A stretch of 64,000 nt of DNA from Meandrina meandrites (Eukaryota > Cnidaria > Anthozoa > Scleractinia > Meandrinidae): positions 28,292,937-28,356,936 of the forward strand of contig OY855905.1 of the NCBI GenBank assembly GCA_963693305.1. Reading direction: 5' to 3'. Under the pieces are notes generated by a model. It was not told where the DNA came from and made no database searches. It saw nothing but the letters and a program-made list of their open reading frames with translations. The number at the start of each line of letters is the position of its first letter. Position 1 is the stretch's first letter. Of this stretch, positions 45,201 to 57,194 are shown in pieces. The position numbers and the translations under genes are program-made.

Positions 45201-48200
45201 TGGTCTCAACAGTGTCAAGATTAAATTGGCCGCTGCTGCTTCCAAGGCCATGAAACAAGATAACGGGCCCTTTGGTTCCTCCTTCATATCGAGTGAGCCT
45301 TAACTCAACCTGTTAAGCAATACAGATCAGTCTTGACTGTGAAGCAGATGTATAGTTCATGTCACTTTACCTTTTTCCAAGAAACGTTGACGGTTTTATC
45401 TAAAGTATTGTTTTTACATTTTATCTAAGAGATGTCGCTCCGAAAGAGGCACGAAACAGCTACATATCTGGGACTTGGATCGAACTACGTTTAAACGCCG
45501 AACTAAATTGAAAGCTGATTGGGGAAATTTGTTAACAGCAGTCAGCAAAAGGAATATAAATGCCACCATTGGCTGGTTTTTGCTAATTTACAATAATAAT
45601 TATAAAATCTATTTTTCAAGATAAACCTGAATGAAATAATCCATTACAAAGTCCGCTGCCCAGTGATTCTGTTCTTCATGCAGTGTCCCTGTTCTGTTCA
45701 TGTAAGCCTGACTGTCATAATCAATTTTTTTTTGGTTGGTTAAGAGCGTACCTTGTCTTCTGTGATACATTTGAACACCTCAGGGGTGGCCCCATTCAAC
45801 TGCTGGGGTCGTTTCTTCCTGATAGGAGCACTGGAATTCAGCAAGTAATCTTTTGACGTCACAGGGCCGTACGTTTCCCAGATGTTTCTCGCAAAGAACG
45901 AGCCAAATCGTGAAATCCATTTCAATTTTTTCAATCTGCTTTTGGTATTGGTCACTTCCAGCGTTGCCAGTTGCCTTGCAAAGTTTGGGAACGAAATGAA
46001 TAACTTCGCTTTTCCCACAGGAATTCCCCAGAACGTTGTGCCTGAGTAGATTGTAGCAAACAAAGTCGTTGTGTCGCTCAATCCAATTTCTCCAGCGTGA
46101 TCTTTATGGATCAACTTGACGCCCTGGAAGGCAAACTGTTGTCCTCTGTGACCCGTGAGAATCATTTTGTACACCATTTCTTTGGTCTCCACATGGTCGT
46201 CACTTTTACTGAACAGTTTAAATTGTCCTGTTGTATGAAGATATAATACCATTAAAGATTTTCATCACCCCTGACATAAGATAAAAGATACATAGGCTTA
46301 CATACTCTGGAGACAATTTCGACTTATGTGCGAAAGGTCGTGGGTTCAAATTTTGTTGGAACAACTTGGATTCTTTTTCTCTGAGTGGCTTGTGTCACTA
46401 TAAACTGACAATAACTCATGTTATTATATGGCTACAGTAGTACGCGCGCTCTGATTGGCTGCTGAGCGGGCAAGATTTTCTTGTAATGACCGGGCATTAT
46501 GAAAACTTTTCTCGGCTCGACGGCTCTTTTGAGTTGTGAGGCTGTGAAGGTTACGAGCGCGAGGGCGAAAACAAAAAATACCGACTAAAGTTAACTATCT
46601 TGTCAATAACTAAAGAAGAAAAATTCTTCTGGTTTCGATCGCATGGCAGGGTTCGTTTCGGTTCAGTGAACACGACCTCGAATGACCTCTTGCGCGCGGA
46701 AGCGGATATTGCAAAACGTTTCCCTTTTTTCCAGCGCTAAAAAAAAGGCCATATCCGGCCCTATACATGGCCATAAAGAAAAAGGCTATATAATAAATAA
46801 CTTATTAACCTCCTCCCTTCGGTCATTACAGGGAAGGCCTCGATCTGAGATTTCCCTGTAATGACCTCACTCTCGGTTAATAAGTGGTATATAATATCCC
46901 CATTGTTACTAAAGTGGACAAATATAGTCATTTTTAACAAAGCTAAACTATTATCTTTAGGTTTCCACAAGAGATCCACGCAACGCGCGTTAACATCCGC
47001 GGGTGAACTGGGTACCATGTCTAAAAATAACTTTAGAGGAATTACTTTTGGAATAAGGCCTATATGGGGGATTAAGTCTCTCACTTCATACTTTCTTGGT
47101 TTCCATTAATGTATCTTGCCTGTTGACTTCTCAAAGTGATGCTCATGAGTGCCTCTTTTTAAAGTGCATTACCATAACTAGGGATAGTTAACACTACAGC
47201 TGCCCCCGCTGTTATCCTTTTTTGTCTAGCTCAGACGGTATCCGTCACTACAGTCAATTATTTCGCTTGATATTTTGGCTATTCTATTTTCTTAATTGAT
47301 TGAAAATCAGTTTTTTGTTAGGAACAGTCTTGGGATAATTCAGAAGAAAGCACTAATTTTCTCGTGTTCTGCTCACAAAGCATCACTTGTTTCTGGTCTT
47401 GTCTTTTTCAAGATCATGGGACGAGGACGTGCCATTTAAAGCAAACTTTCAGTATGAATTGTTGAGGTCAAGTAGCTAAGTAAAACAAAGAAAAATTATG
47501 CAAAAATTCTGAAGGATTTCATGTAATAATCACATAAATTTAATTACACGAACGCGTGCCCAACTTCTCAGCGAGGATAAACTTTGGTAAAAGACAAACG
47601 TTTTAAAACTATCAATTGAGACCAGCTGTCTTCAAATTTTTTGTTTCAATATAATGACCAACTTGACAGCTGAGCTCGAAATGGATGCCAAAAGATTTCT
47701 CACTTCTGTCAATGTAAACGCCTGTCGTGAGTTTTAATTATCTCAAGAACTCTTTTGAATTCTCTTTCCTTCTTGGCAAGTCTCAGTACAAATTTTGCTT
47801 AAATGCCTGAAGACTGATCGAGTCTTTTATCTTTTATTGCTACCACTTGAGTTTTTTTAATGTTATGATGTTCCAGCTAAGAGCTGAAAGCACTGGCTCG
47901 ATAGCTGGCTAGTTATACATGTGTGTCTCGAGTGAAAACTTTCTCACTTCTCTGCGAGTTTCAATGCTCGCGGTATCTTTTTAAAACTTTCCTTCTTTAA
48001 CTCTTTTTGAACTTATTGCAGCTGCTAACTTTATATCTTGGTTGTGGCCCGAGTCTTTTAAACCCCTCGTGTAAAGTTTGATTTGTGTCTGACAAATCTC
48101 GATTTCGGATTGAGTCTGTCAATCCTGCGAGCGAACGAGAGCTGCTCGCAACGCGCTAACAAGAGAAATTTCTAGACCAAAAAGTACTATTCTTGTTTTT

Positions 48201-51200
48201 GATCATATCAATTGCGTAAGTTTCGGCTTCTAGACCTTGTGATCATGAAATCAAGACAGCTCGAAGGAAACTGTAGCAACCCAACTGCAATCAACGTTTG
48301 CAAGCGTCGTTTGATGACTTGTTGTCATTTGTGCACGTGCTCACGCTTTGGTTTGTCATCATCACCCAATCATCGTTTATCTTGCGTCATCATTGATCAA
48401 TCACCGTACAGGGAAATTTATCACACCTACCGATACTACTTGCGGGCATTTTATCACACCTACCGATACTACTTGCGGTCCCACTTTGGCCAAGTCGAGA
48501 TTTTGTCTGGTATACTATATATATATACTCTATATACGCGCGGACTACAATGATGCCTCCTCGGGTTTTGGCCTCTGGGCCAAAACCCTGCGGGGGCAAT
48601 TACAAGAATACAATAATATCGCATTTCACGCATTTAGTAATTCTTCTCTATATGAAATTTCTTACATCAGGCCTAATAAGTTACCTTGTGATATAGTCAT
48701 CGCTCCTTCTGACAAACTCGGACAAGTAACCGTGCCGAAAATTTTGGCCGAGTGAGCTGGATCCCAATCAATCATACGTTCAACGTCATCACTCTCTATG
48801 GTAACTGTAAACTCACATGTTGAGCTGTTGTACTTATCCCTTGCTGGCTCAAAATTTCCTACCATCTTCTCTGTGAAACGAACGCCTGGTTTCTGCTTTT
48901 TAAATGCTCTGCGGTCTAGAAAGTAATTGCAAGTTAAGGTACTTTTAAATTTATTAAATAGTTGATTTTAATTCTATTTTATTAGAGTAGATTAATCATT
49001 AGAGTTACATCATTGTCTTGACCAGGCGAATAAATGTTGCTTGGTGAGTGCATGATGACAGTATTTGAGTGTGCATTGATTCATTTTATTTTTATTTTCA
49101 CATATTATCCAATATTAAACCACCTTAAAATATTTGTATATAGTTTTAGTCCTATATAAATACATTTTCAGTAATTATTTGTTTATTTATTTATAAACAC
49201 ATCGAGTAATTTATTTGAAAAGAAAACATTTTGGGTAATTGTGGAATACCGATTTTTCAAACCTCCAAGTAAATCGCAAATTGGCTTGGGAAATCGGGGA
49301 TAAAATTGAAGACTTTGGCCGTACCCAGAAAGAGGCAAGACAAAGCACTTGCCTCGTCAAGATTGTAACCCAATTCAGGTGGAAAAATATATAATCCCCA
49401 GTTGTACAAAATTGCTTTTTCTTCAGAAAGAAAAATGCTGAAAATAGTGTTTCAGAACTCCTATATGTCGACATTTTTTGGGGGAGATGGGGGGCGGGCA
49501 TATCCTTCAGATCCGCCCTCCCACTTTTGCCTCGTCTATGTCAAAAGCCTGGTTACGGCCCTGAATGTTATTATATTTTAAAATCACTTTGGGTTCGAGT
49601 TATCGGGGGATTCTAGAAGTCAAGGGTTCAGGAAGACGAGATTCCACTTTTTTAATTTCTACTTCCTTCCTACCTAGAGGTATGAAAGTGTCATAGTCTA
49701 TTATCCATCCCTCTCTTTCGGCCATGAGCCTCATGCAGCGTTCTGCCAGGCAAGCTATTGTCAGTGTTGGGTTGATGCCGACTGCTCGAGGAAGAATGGC
49801 TCCATCTACTACATATAAACCATCCAGGGGCTCGCTTGATTCTCCTATGTGCGATATTACAATGGAAAAACAAATCATATCGTTGATTAGCGCCGTATCG
49901 CGTTCTTAGTTGCATAACTTTGCTTATGGATAGTTCAAAGCAGTAAAATTAGTCATAGAATTAAGTTGTAAGAATAGTAAATTCTGTGGTCTAAACCAAC
50001 CTTCAAAGACTTGTCCAGCATGGTTTACAACAGCTGTGTGTCCAGATTCACCCATTGAACACCCACCCAGTGGATGAGCAGTAATGACACTTTTGCCCAA
50101 AGCTTCAGTCCACATGGGATTCTTAACAAAACTCCCTCCCAATCCTTTTGTCAGTTTCTCTAGAGCCTCGTTTAGGCGATCAAAGTTCGGGCCGCGTCCA
50201 ACTTCCTTCCAGTCGATGTCAATATTGTCGTTGTTTTTGTCAAAAGTTATTTGCCCACCAGCATCATCATGGCTCATGCCGAGAAAGGTGAAAGTGTTGT
50301 CCATGCCTTTACCTTGAAGCTCCTTGAAAAGACCATAATAATTAAAAAGCCGGCCAGGAAAAAGCTACCATTGGGTGGCAGAGGTTGAAAAATCGATTTC
50401 CTTTTATTTTTTGCTTATAGACAGTATAGACAACTTTTAGTTAGACAAGGAACCTGAAGTAGTTTGTTCCGCCTAAAGCTTTTCAATTTCGAGGAAAATA
50501 TGAAAATCGGTTTCGGGGTTGGACTCAAAACTGCACAATTTCTGGTCCGAAAGTCGCTATCATAAATGTTCAAACAACTGAGCAAGCAACCGTGGACTCG
50601 ATAATCCTACAAGTATACGTTGGATCAATAGTAATGAAATCTAATCGGTTTAAAACATAAGATGGAGAATATAAAAAAAACAGAGAACAATACAACGCAG
50701 AATAATTTTAAATTTTTTGTACTATATTTCGACTGGCCAAACCAGGGGTGTTTCATATGCAGTGACTGTGGTATTTTGCGTAATACCGGAAATGCGTAAA
50801 GCTAAATTAATTGACAACGTAAAAAAAATAAAAAAGTAAATTAAACTAATAGTAAAATAACTGATCAAATAGTACAGTGTCGCCAGCTGAAAAGAAGGTA
50901 TATGTAGTAAGTCCGTCAGCGAATGCAACAGACAACTCAGTTTCTGACATCACTAATACTGACGCTTAAAGGAAGAAACAAACTACATCATCTGATCATG
51001 TTTCCTACCTAATAGCTATATATCAACAAAAAATAAAAGAAATCGATTTTTCAATTTCTGCCAAGAAATCAATATTAACAGCATTGAAAGAAAAGAAAAA
51101 AACGTTTCTCGGTCAATTTAAGCTATATATGCGTTTATCTTGGTTTCTTCTTTTATTACCTAGCTGTAATGTGTGATTAATGTAATTATTGTTTTTTAAC

Positions 51201-54200
51201 TGGAGTTTTAATTTATTAGAATCGTGAGCTAACTTTTGTAGGAAAATGTTTTAAGTTTATCTTACATTTCATTTCTTATTAAGTGTCACCAATTAGTGTT
51301 TATATCGCTAGAAAGACTGACACTTAAAAAGTTTATACTAGTACTACAACAGCGTTTGGCGCGAAACAACAGCTCGAGATCGTCCCGCGTTTGCAGAATA
51401 CATTCAAGCTTGAACTGTTTGATTTTACCTGAAAAACCTTTTGCACCTTTTCTTCACTTGGAAATTTGTCCTCACCCAACACTTTTGCTCCAAGGCTGAC
51501 TCCAAGAGTGTAGGGAACGGATGCTATAGATGGTGTAGTCGAGTCCTCGATGACAAAATGATCTTTAAAATCCCCACCCAGAGTTTTTCTGAAGTCGATA
51601 ACGGACGCAATGCAAGGCCCAGGCGGTTCGTGAAAATTATTTTCCTTATCTTCTGTGTTTGATTCCTTCTTTGTTTTTCTTCCAATCGAGTTCGTTTTTT
51701 TATCTCCGTTGTTACTGAACCCCAGCACATCTCCATTTGTAGTGAAGCGTTTTCCGAGTTGATCTGAGACGTCTAGACCGCGTTCTTTTGAGCGAAGCAG
51801 GATTTTAGTTGAGCCTAGTGCGCCTGCGCCAAGAATGACGTGGGAAGCTCTGACGAGTTGCTCATCGACATCAAAGGAGCCGGTGTGCTGCCTTCTGTAT
51901 GAAACTAGCCAATCAGAAGAGTCGTAGGCTTTCGTCACTGCTATAACTTCCACCTGGCAACGAAACGTTTAAAACCTTAGATGTGTATATAACTGATAGA
52001 TTTATGATAAACATGTAAAATAAGTAATTTTTTAGTCATAGTTTTTGAGCCGCGGGAGTTTTGTTACACTTGTTCATGACCTAGCTCTCGTGCAAGTCTC
52101 CTTAACTAGGTAGTGGAAAAAGCGTCCGACCGGTATGCACAAAAGGTGACAGATTCGACCCCTATCTGTTGGAACAACTCCGATCGAAAATGTTTTGTAG
52201 CTTCTGGTAGTGACTTTATAATATCTTTCTCACTTAACTTGTAAGTAGTTAGTGTAGTTTATACCAACTTTATGCAGTAAAGGCCGGCCAATAGGCCATT
52301 TCCGAGTTACCCTTTGCCTCTGTTTCAAAACGAGTCTAGGTGCGAAACCATTCATATGAAAATGAGTTTCACCTACATGTCCATTTTCATGCAAATCAAA
52401 CTATTCCTATTTCTTTGGCCATCTACGTGTAGCAGCTGTAGTATTTTCGGGACTAACGTCATATCTTTCGTATGTGTTTTTACCAAGCTTCTTCAGGCCA
52501 AGTTCTTCAGGCCAATGCTGAATGATCTTCCACACTGGCCTTTTTGAGGCGCCGAATATTTGTCAGTATCTACCTGCACCCAATAAATAAAACTGTGTTT
52601 ATGGACATATCTTTTTGTAAGTTTAACACGCTCATGCAGAATAATGATTCGCAGCTAATCATCGTTGGCATATTTCTTTCATAGAAACAGGAACAACTTT
52701 GATAGTTAAAAACAAAAACAAAAAAGACATTTTTGCTACCTCAGTAAAAATTTTCGCTCCATGAGCCTTTGCGTCAGGCAGGTAGTTCATGTTTAGTGTG
52801 TTTTTGGCGCCAACGTTACAACCACCGACACAATTTCCGCATGCAGTGCATTTGGGCTGCTGTATGCCCACATGGTTCGCAGGCGTGTCTTCAAAGGTAA
52901 CATACAGAGGCGGCTTATAAAACATGTTGCCCGTGTCTTCAATGTCAAATTCACAGAGTCCTTCCTTCATTCTCTCTATTTTGTGTAACTTTGGGTAGTG
53001 GTCAGGATAAGGGGATGGCTTTAACATGTCTAGTACGTGCTGTCGATCGACGCTCGTAAAATTCTTGAGATCGTCTCTAAGTTCCTGTGGCCATACAGGA
53101 TCAACGAAAACTGCAGTATCGCAGTCAAGCCCAACATTTGCGTTTATAAGGGAGCCCCCGCCAAGGCCGCACCCCTGTACTACTGTTACGTTGTCAGTGA
53201 CAACAAACTCGTAAAGATTTGACGACTTCCCTGAAAGAAAGAACGAAACAAAGTAAGCAAACGAGAACGGACGATCGACCGATCAGTCAATCAATCAAAT
53301 CGCACATCAGACGGTTGATGATTTTAGACTGAATATAATAGGCCTTACGAATATAAAGGTCGAGATGAAAGAGCGTATGTGGGATAACGCTGGAAAACTA
53401 AGTAAGGGTGATGCAGTAATATGTATTATGACAGTTAAAGGATTTGTTAATTGGTTAATAGCAAGCGCAAACAACTGTCAGCTGCAGCCATTCAGCATGG
53501 TGTAGTTAGCGAAATAGATAAGCTAAGGAAATTGTATAATGTCTCATGGGATGAGGCTGAAAACCTGAATAGAGCATGTGCAGTATGTCCACCATTTATA
53601 TTAATTAATACTGTATAATGTCGGTAGATTAGCAAAAAAAAAAGGTGGACTGGGCCGGTTGTTTGCATTTAAGTACCTGACACGTGGAAATGATTTGACG
53701 GAAGTTAGAGATTGCACTGATACAAATAAATGCTGCATAATAGCTATTTCCGCTCAGTTAACTAGCAATCATGTTGTATATGGAACCGTGGCAATTTATT
53801 GGCGTAATCCGTTTCATCGATTTGCGTTGGGTTTCCCTTTCACAGTTTTACATACCTTTCATATATTTCTTCCCTCCGAATGAAATCTGAACTTCCTTAG
53901 AAGCTTCTGAGAATGTTTCGGGGAATTCTCCAGGTAACCACTCCTTGCCTCGTTCCAGAACACAAACCTTTTGTCCTGCTCTAGCACAGCGACTGGCAGC
54001 GATAGAAGCCCCGTACCCAGACCCCACGATTACGACATCATAGTGAGGCTTGATTTCGGCTGGTGGGGAGGATAGTCGAGGAAAGTTTGGTGGCTGCTGT
54101 TAAAAAATATAGTTTCTCAGTCATGGCACAACTAAAACAATGCAGGGTCCTTCTTAATTTGATACCTAACAATTGAAGATTTTTTAAGCAGTTTTAATAA

Positions 54201-56612
54201 GTTATCCGTTGTTCGCCTTATAAAGAATCGATTTAATAAATCACAAGAGATAATGCTGTTATTAAAGAAGGACTACGCCATTTGATCGATGGCGTCATCG
54301 CTTAATGTCATCATGCGAGTGGACGGGATCTATTGTCTGTTGTCTGTTGCGCGCAATCGACCGATTTGTTGAACCGAATAGGACTGGAATCTAACTACAG
54401 GAATAAACGTCAGTAGAAAAGAAATAAGTCTAACTCAACAAGAAATCACCGCGTAGAATTCAAAGCAAAATACTCTCGGGCAGTTAGAAAGGACTAGTTC
54501 TAAGTATAAACGAAAGAGTGAAATGATCAGTATTTGATGTGTTCTATTAGATTTAGTTTAAGCTCTGCTTTTGAGAAGATTTGCTGTGATTTATCGACGT
54601 TGCACTGTTGTTCAAGCGCTGCTTTTAAGAATATTTGCTGTGATATCGACGTTGTCGGTCTAAGACGTTCTCACAATCTCTTTGAATTATTACTGTGAAA
54701 ATAAGGCTGCCCATTGCCCACATCTTAAACACAAGGCTCTGTTGGTTACCACTAGTTCTAAGTATAAAGGAAGGAGACAAATTATATTTGATGTGTTTTA
54801 TTGGATTTAGTAAACAGAAATCATTACATTCTTTTAAAACTGATTTGCATTTCGCGCGGATTCACGTGCATTTATTAATTGTCACCTTTTTCGCGCTGCT
54901 CGAAAACGAGGTGCTAGTAATATATTCAAAAAGGACGTTATCTTTTTAAAAAACCGTTAACCGACACGACACGGAGTTTAGTCAAGAACTAAGGACTTTA
55001 AACACGCAGGAAACACAAATTGTAAGCTTGGCGTTTCAGGATATATCATGTAAGAAGTATGAACTCTAATAGTTACTTGTATGTATTGATTGTTTTTCAG
55101 TTGACTATATAAATACACATATAAGCTTTCATCTAAACGTGACGACGACTCGTCAAACGCCGAAGCAAGTGTTATAGTGCAAGAAAATAAACTGTGTGAC
55201 CTAAGTCCTGGCTGATCTTTACCAACATAGCACGCTTCGACCGCAAGCGCGCAACAAAAACAAAAGGGCCGGTGTAAGCAATTTCCAGACAGCATTTGCC
55301 TTTGTATCGTAATTCGTATATCGGATGACAAGCAACTTTTGTCGAACAAGCATTCAACAGAGAAGTTGCCAGCTACTTTTATTTACGTTAAGTTTTTGAT
55401 ACATTTTCCTGAAAATTAATTAAGTAACCTTGGACCGAAACGTCATCGCTTTTGCGTGCATCACGTGCCGCTTATTGTTACTTGTTTCCATCTTCTAAAT
55501 CCTTTAATTTTCTGGAAATATACAATTTTATTTTGCTAGCCAATCTACTTCGGCAACGTGTTTTGAGCGGTTTTACTACCAATCCATTTATATAAATAAC
55601 AACAGATAAAAGCTAGTACGGACAAAGGCTGTGCCAAAATAAATGATAACCTCGGAAAATGGAAACGTCTTGAGAGTAACATCTAAAAAATAGCAGTCAG
55701 CGTCAAACCATCAACTTCACCTTAGCTGGGCAAAAATTACACGACCAAATCAATCTGATGGTCTTTAAAGGAGCTATGCCACGAATTTTAGCCAAATTTA
55801 GGCATGGGAAATGGCCATAAAATTGAGTGAAATATCAAAATAGCGCTCCACTTCAAACAGTGAAGGAACCTTTCAACAACACAATGAGCAAGTAGGATGT
55901 AGGATGGCCAAAATAGAAGACGATTGAAACGGATTGCGACATGGGTTTTTGAAATACTGTTGGGTTGAACAGTTTTCACAGTTAATCCCATTTGCTTGCA
56001 ACTTTTAATTATAACGTCAGGGAGACACGATTGGTTGTAATGAAGCTACGGTTTTGTCATTAAGATCCGTAGAAGAAATTTCTTTGCAAACATGTAAGTT
56101 TCATAGCAAGTATTTGGCAAAACTTGATAAAATACTAAACTCAATCGTGACACAGACCCTTAAAGGGACACTATCATGCCTGGAATATCATATCTTATAG
56201 AAATGGCCCGTAGCTTGCTATAATTGCGCTTTATTGTCTTAAAACAGGAAGAGAAAAATGCTAAAAGTGGTAAAAGCAACGAAATATCAACTAAGAGGAA
56301 AAAGTGAGTAATAAAAGGTTCACATTCTCACCAGAATGGCACCTTTGATTTCTGGACATCCTGTCCAAAAATCAATCGCAATCCCTCCCATCCTTGCAAT
56401 CCTGTAAATAACTGTTCTATCTTGTTTTGTGGGATCTTTTTTATCAAATTTGTTCGTGTATTTGGTGGCATTTGGCAATATACTGAGGAAATTTGAAAAT
56501 AGAAATTTCTATGATCAGCCGTGATAGTGTCTCTTTAAATGAATCGAGAAACAATATACAGCCTTACCTTTCCAAAGGTCTTTGTGGAATGTGAAGACTC
56601 CAAGTTTCCCAT
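38147..56612 (-). CDS. Three-enzyme fusion: GMC oxidoreductase + alpha/beta hydrolase + metallophosphoesterase
   Basis: Exons in transcript order: 56612-56568, 54096-53856, 53230-52740, 51953-51429, 50364-50001, 49844-49674, 48915-48685, 46227-45752, 45309-45173, 44614-44479, 43959-43643, 43223-42967, 42735-42472, 41903-41708, 40128-39948, 39517-39065, 38711-38475, 38365-38147. All 17 introns are GT-AG and every phase matches, giving about 1,647 residues. Domain order: FAD-binding GMC (about 33-612), a joining domain (613-848), alpha/beta hydrolase (849-1218), acidic linker (1219-1283), metallophosphoesterase (1284-1637). The first exon (MGNLESSHSTKTFGK) is the least certain, lying 2.5 kb upstream; longer in-frame starts reach 56786. 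At the end, GAG|gtaaat could be a donor to an unseen exon; otherwise translation stops at 38147-38149 after ten more codons. No clear signal peptide. Likely acts on a lipid/sterol alcohol or ester, but substrate and linkage are inference. Confidence 0.85.
40199..41228. mobile_element. 1,030-bp TTAA-flanked TIR element (piggyBac-like, non-autonomous)
   Basis: TTAA lies on both sides (40195-40198 and 41229-41232), with inverted ends GGTATCAGCACCGGC. TTAA duplication is the hallmark of piggyBac-type insertion. Two open frames inside (40572-40862 and 40927-41157) show no transposase motif. An internal inverted pair, gtagtttcagcccca at 40470 and its complement at 40575, suggests a nested fold-back. 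Located in intron 14 of the fusion gene. Confidence 0.8.
41559..41618. repeat. (CAT)n microsatellite
   Basis: About 19 perfect trinucleotide units inside intron 14 of the fusion gene. It generates a spurious poly-Met frame on the minus strand. Confidence 0.95.
41974..42234. mobile_element. Composite two-hairpin MITE, copy 3, 5'-truncated
   Basis: It begins inside module A at ccaaaagaacgcgcaaaata and then follows the 15141-15443 copy closely to the end, including the cgacccttcggggctccg centre of module B. It lies in intron 13 of the fusion gene, some 26 kb from the copies in the GPCR array. Confidence 0.8.
44983..45110. mobile_element. 128-bp fold-back element in an intron
   Basis: The outer arms are atttcaaaaa and tttttgaaat; the inner arms are gtgtttcaccggggttt and aaaccccggtgaaacac. 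It lies in intron 9 of the fusion gene. Confidence 0.7.
46310..46400. mobile_element. Possible SINE fragment
   Basis: Contains gcgaaaggtcgtgggttcaa followed by gttggaacaactt. The box B-like ggttcaa and shared wording with 52110-52200 suggest an old tRNA-SINE family distinct from the one at 34010. Confidence 0.4.
46800..46885. repeat. Hairpin in a fold-back repeat
   Basis: acttattaacc and tcattacagggaa pair with ttccctgtaatga and ggttaataagt across a short loop. It lies in intron 7 of the fusion gene, probably the right half of a larger repeat beginning near 46440. Confidence 0.6.
48563..48589. repeat. Perfect small hairpin
   Basis: gggttttggcc and ggccaaaaccc surround a four-base loop, just beyond the 3' end of exon 7 of the fusion gene (within intron 7). 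Just upstream, a 33-bp unit (tatcacacctaccgatacta) is repeated twice at 48418-48478. Confidence 0.6.
49674..54096 (-). other. GMC/cholesterol-oxidase-like domain of the fusion gene (exons 2-6)
   Basis: FAD-dependent alcohol oxidation is expected. The N-terminal dinucleotide fold reads YDVVIVGSGYGASIAASR (G40 onward), with the adenine-ribose acidic residue in VLERG. CGLGGGSLINANV at 116-128 is the second FAD signature. CTACGNCVGGCNVGAKNT gives cysteines 223, 226, 229 and 233, a CX2CX2CX3C ferredoxin-type pattern seen in a subgroup of these oxidoreductases. ASHVILGAGALGSTKILLRS matches the GMC_oxred_C-proximal motif. AHPLGGCSMG (H531) and DGAILPRAVGINPTLTIACLAER near 566-590 provide the His/Asn pair of the active site. 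It lacks a secretory signal, unlike bacterial secreted cholesterol oxidases. An insertion rich in Lys and Asn (KKTNSIGRKTKKE) occurs in exon 4. Confidence 0.85.
52110..52230. mobile_element. Possible SINE fragment
   Basis: gcgtccgaccggtatgcac then agattcgacccc then gttggaacaactcc; related to 46310-46400. Intron 3 of the fusion gene. Confidence 0.4.
54490..54815. repeat. Local direct repeats
   Basis: actagttctaagtataaa followed by atttgatgtgtt and agatttagt-like sequence occurs at 54493 and again at 54751. A ctgctttt-aga-tatttgctgtga unit occurs twice between them. It lies in intron 1 of the fusion gene; no coding signal. Confidence 0.65.
55769..56159. mobile_element. TTAA-flanked MITE, left member of an adjacent pair
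   Basis: The ends are aggagctatgccacga and the imperfect complement of agggtctgtgtcacga. It is flanked by TTAA at 55765-55768 and 56160-56163, in intron 1 of the fusion gene. No coding capacity. Confidence 0.6.
56164..56534. mobile_element. TTAA-flanked MITE, right member of an adjacent pair
   Basis: The ends are agggacactatca and the complement of agagacactatcac. It is flanked by TTAA at 56160-56163 and 56535-56538. The right flank lies about 30 bp from the donor of exon 1 of the fusion gene. Confidence 0.7.
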
Positions 56613-57194
56613 CGCAAGATCTCCACCTTCTCCAGACCCTCGCTTCTGATCACTAAATATAATTTTTGCACGGTGGCCAAGTTGCATGACAGGAACAATG
56701 AAAATGTTTTGCATTAGAATGAACATTTTTTTCAAGCAGGAGAAAATTGTTCGGCATCCTCTTTTATTGTTCTTGCCATACAACATGGCCGCCGTGCAAA
56801 CCTCTGATGGGCAAACATTTGCAACTGGCTGTTATATATGCAGTTAAACATATTTATAGTAAACTAATACTAAACTTTGCTTCAACACGGTAACATTTTT
56901 AAAAGCTTGCTTATGACCGCATACAACTAAAAAATTTAAAAGACAAATTAAAAGGTTCGTTTAAAATATAAATTGCTTAATACGTTAAAAAACTACAAAA
57001 TTGCAAAATTTGCTACTAAAAACGTTAAATATAATACTATAAAATTTACAAAAATCATTCTTAAAAGGAATAACTCCTCAAAATCAGTGTTATTTAAAAT
57101 ATTCGTACTTCTAACGTTATAGGAAAAAGGCTTTCAATGAGATATTATCTCCTTCAGGTGTGGGGAAAGGGCATTCCAAACAAAGGACCCCCTA

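Larger units (their letters stand above)
42472..48915 (-). other. Joining domain and alpha/beta hydrolase of the fusion gene (exons 7-13)
   Basis: Exons 7-8 encode a joining domain (GVRFTEKMVG..., DPAHSAKIFGTVTCPSLS..., DTTTLFATIYSG, FARQLATLEV) of the type I recall following the GMC part of bacterial fusion proteins. Exons 9-13 encode a hydrolase fold: HGLGSSSGQF oxyanion loop (H868), RRYDVWLADWRGS strand, YTLDDCAKYD, a nucleophile elbow NCAGS with S951, HRITFLYGLLWEHANLN, and IPDYGHLD with the catalytic His at 1168. The acid residue is probably in the strand after FITFIAGEKN, but I cannot fix it. An esterase or lipase role fits. CxGS rather than GxSxG is the form I remember for this branch. 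Confidence 0.8.

Noticed and set aside
54978..55349. 123-codon minus-strand frame
   Set aside because: Lies in intron 1 of the fusion gene, shows no domain, and has no splice signals fitting the neighbouring exons.
38147..56612. Three separate neighbouring genes instead of one fusion
   Set aside because: No stop or plausible start at the domain borders, and splice phases match across them; kept as the main alternative to test.
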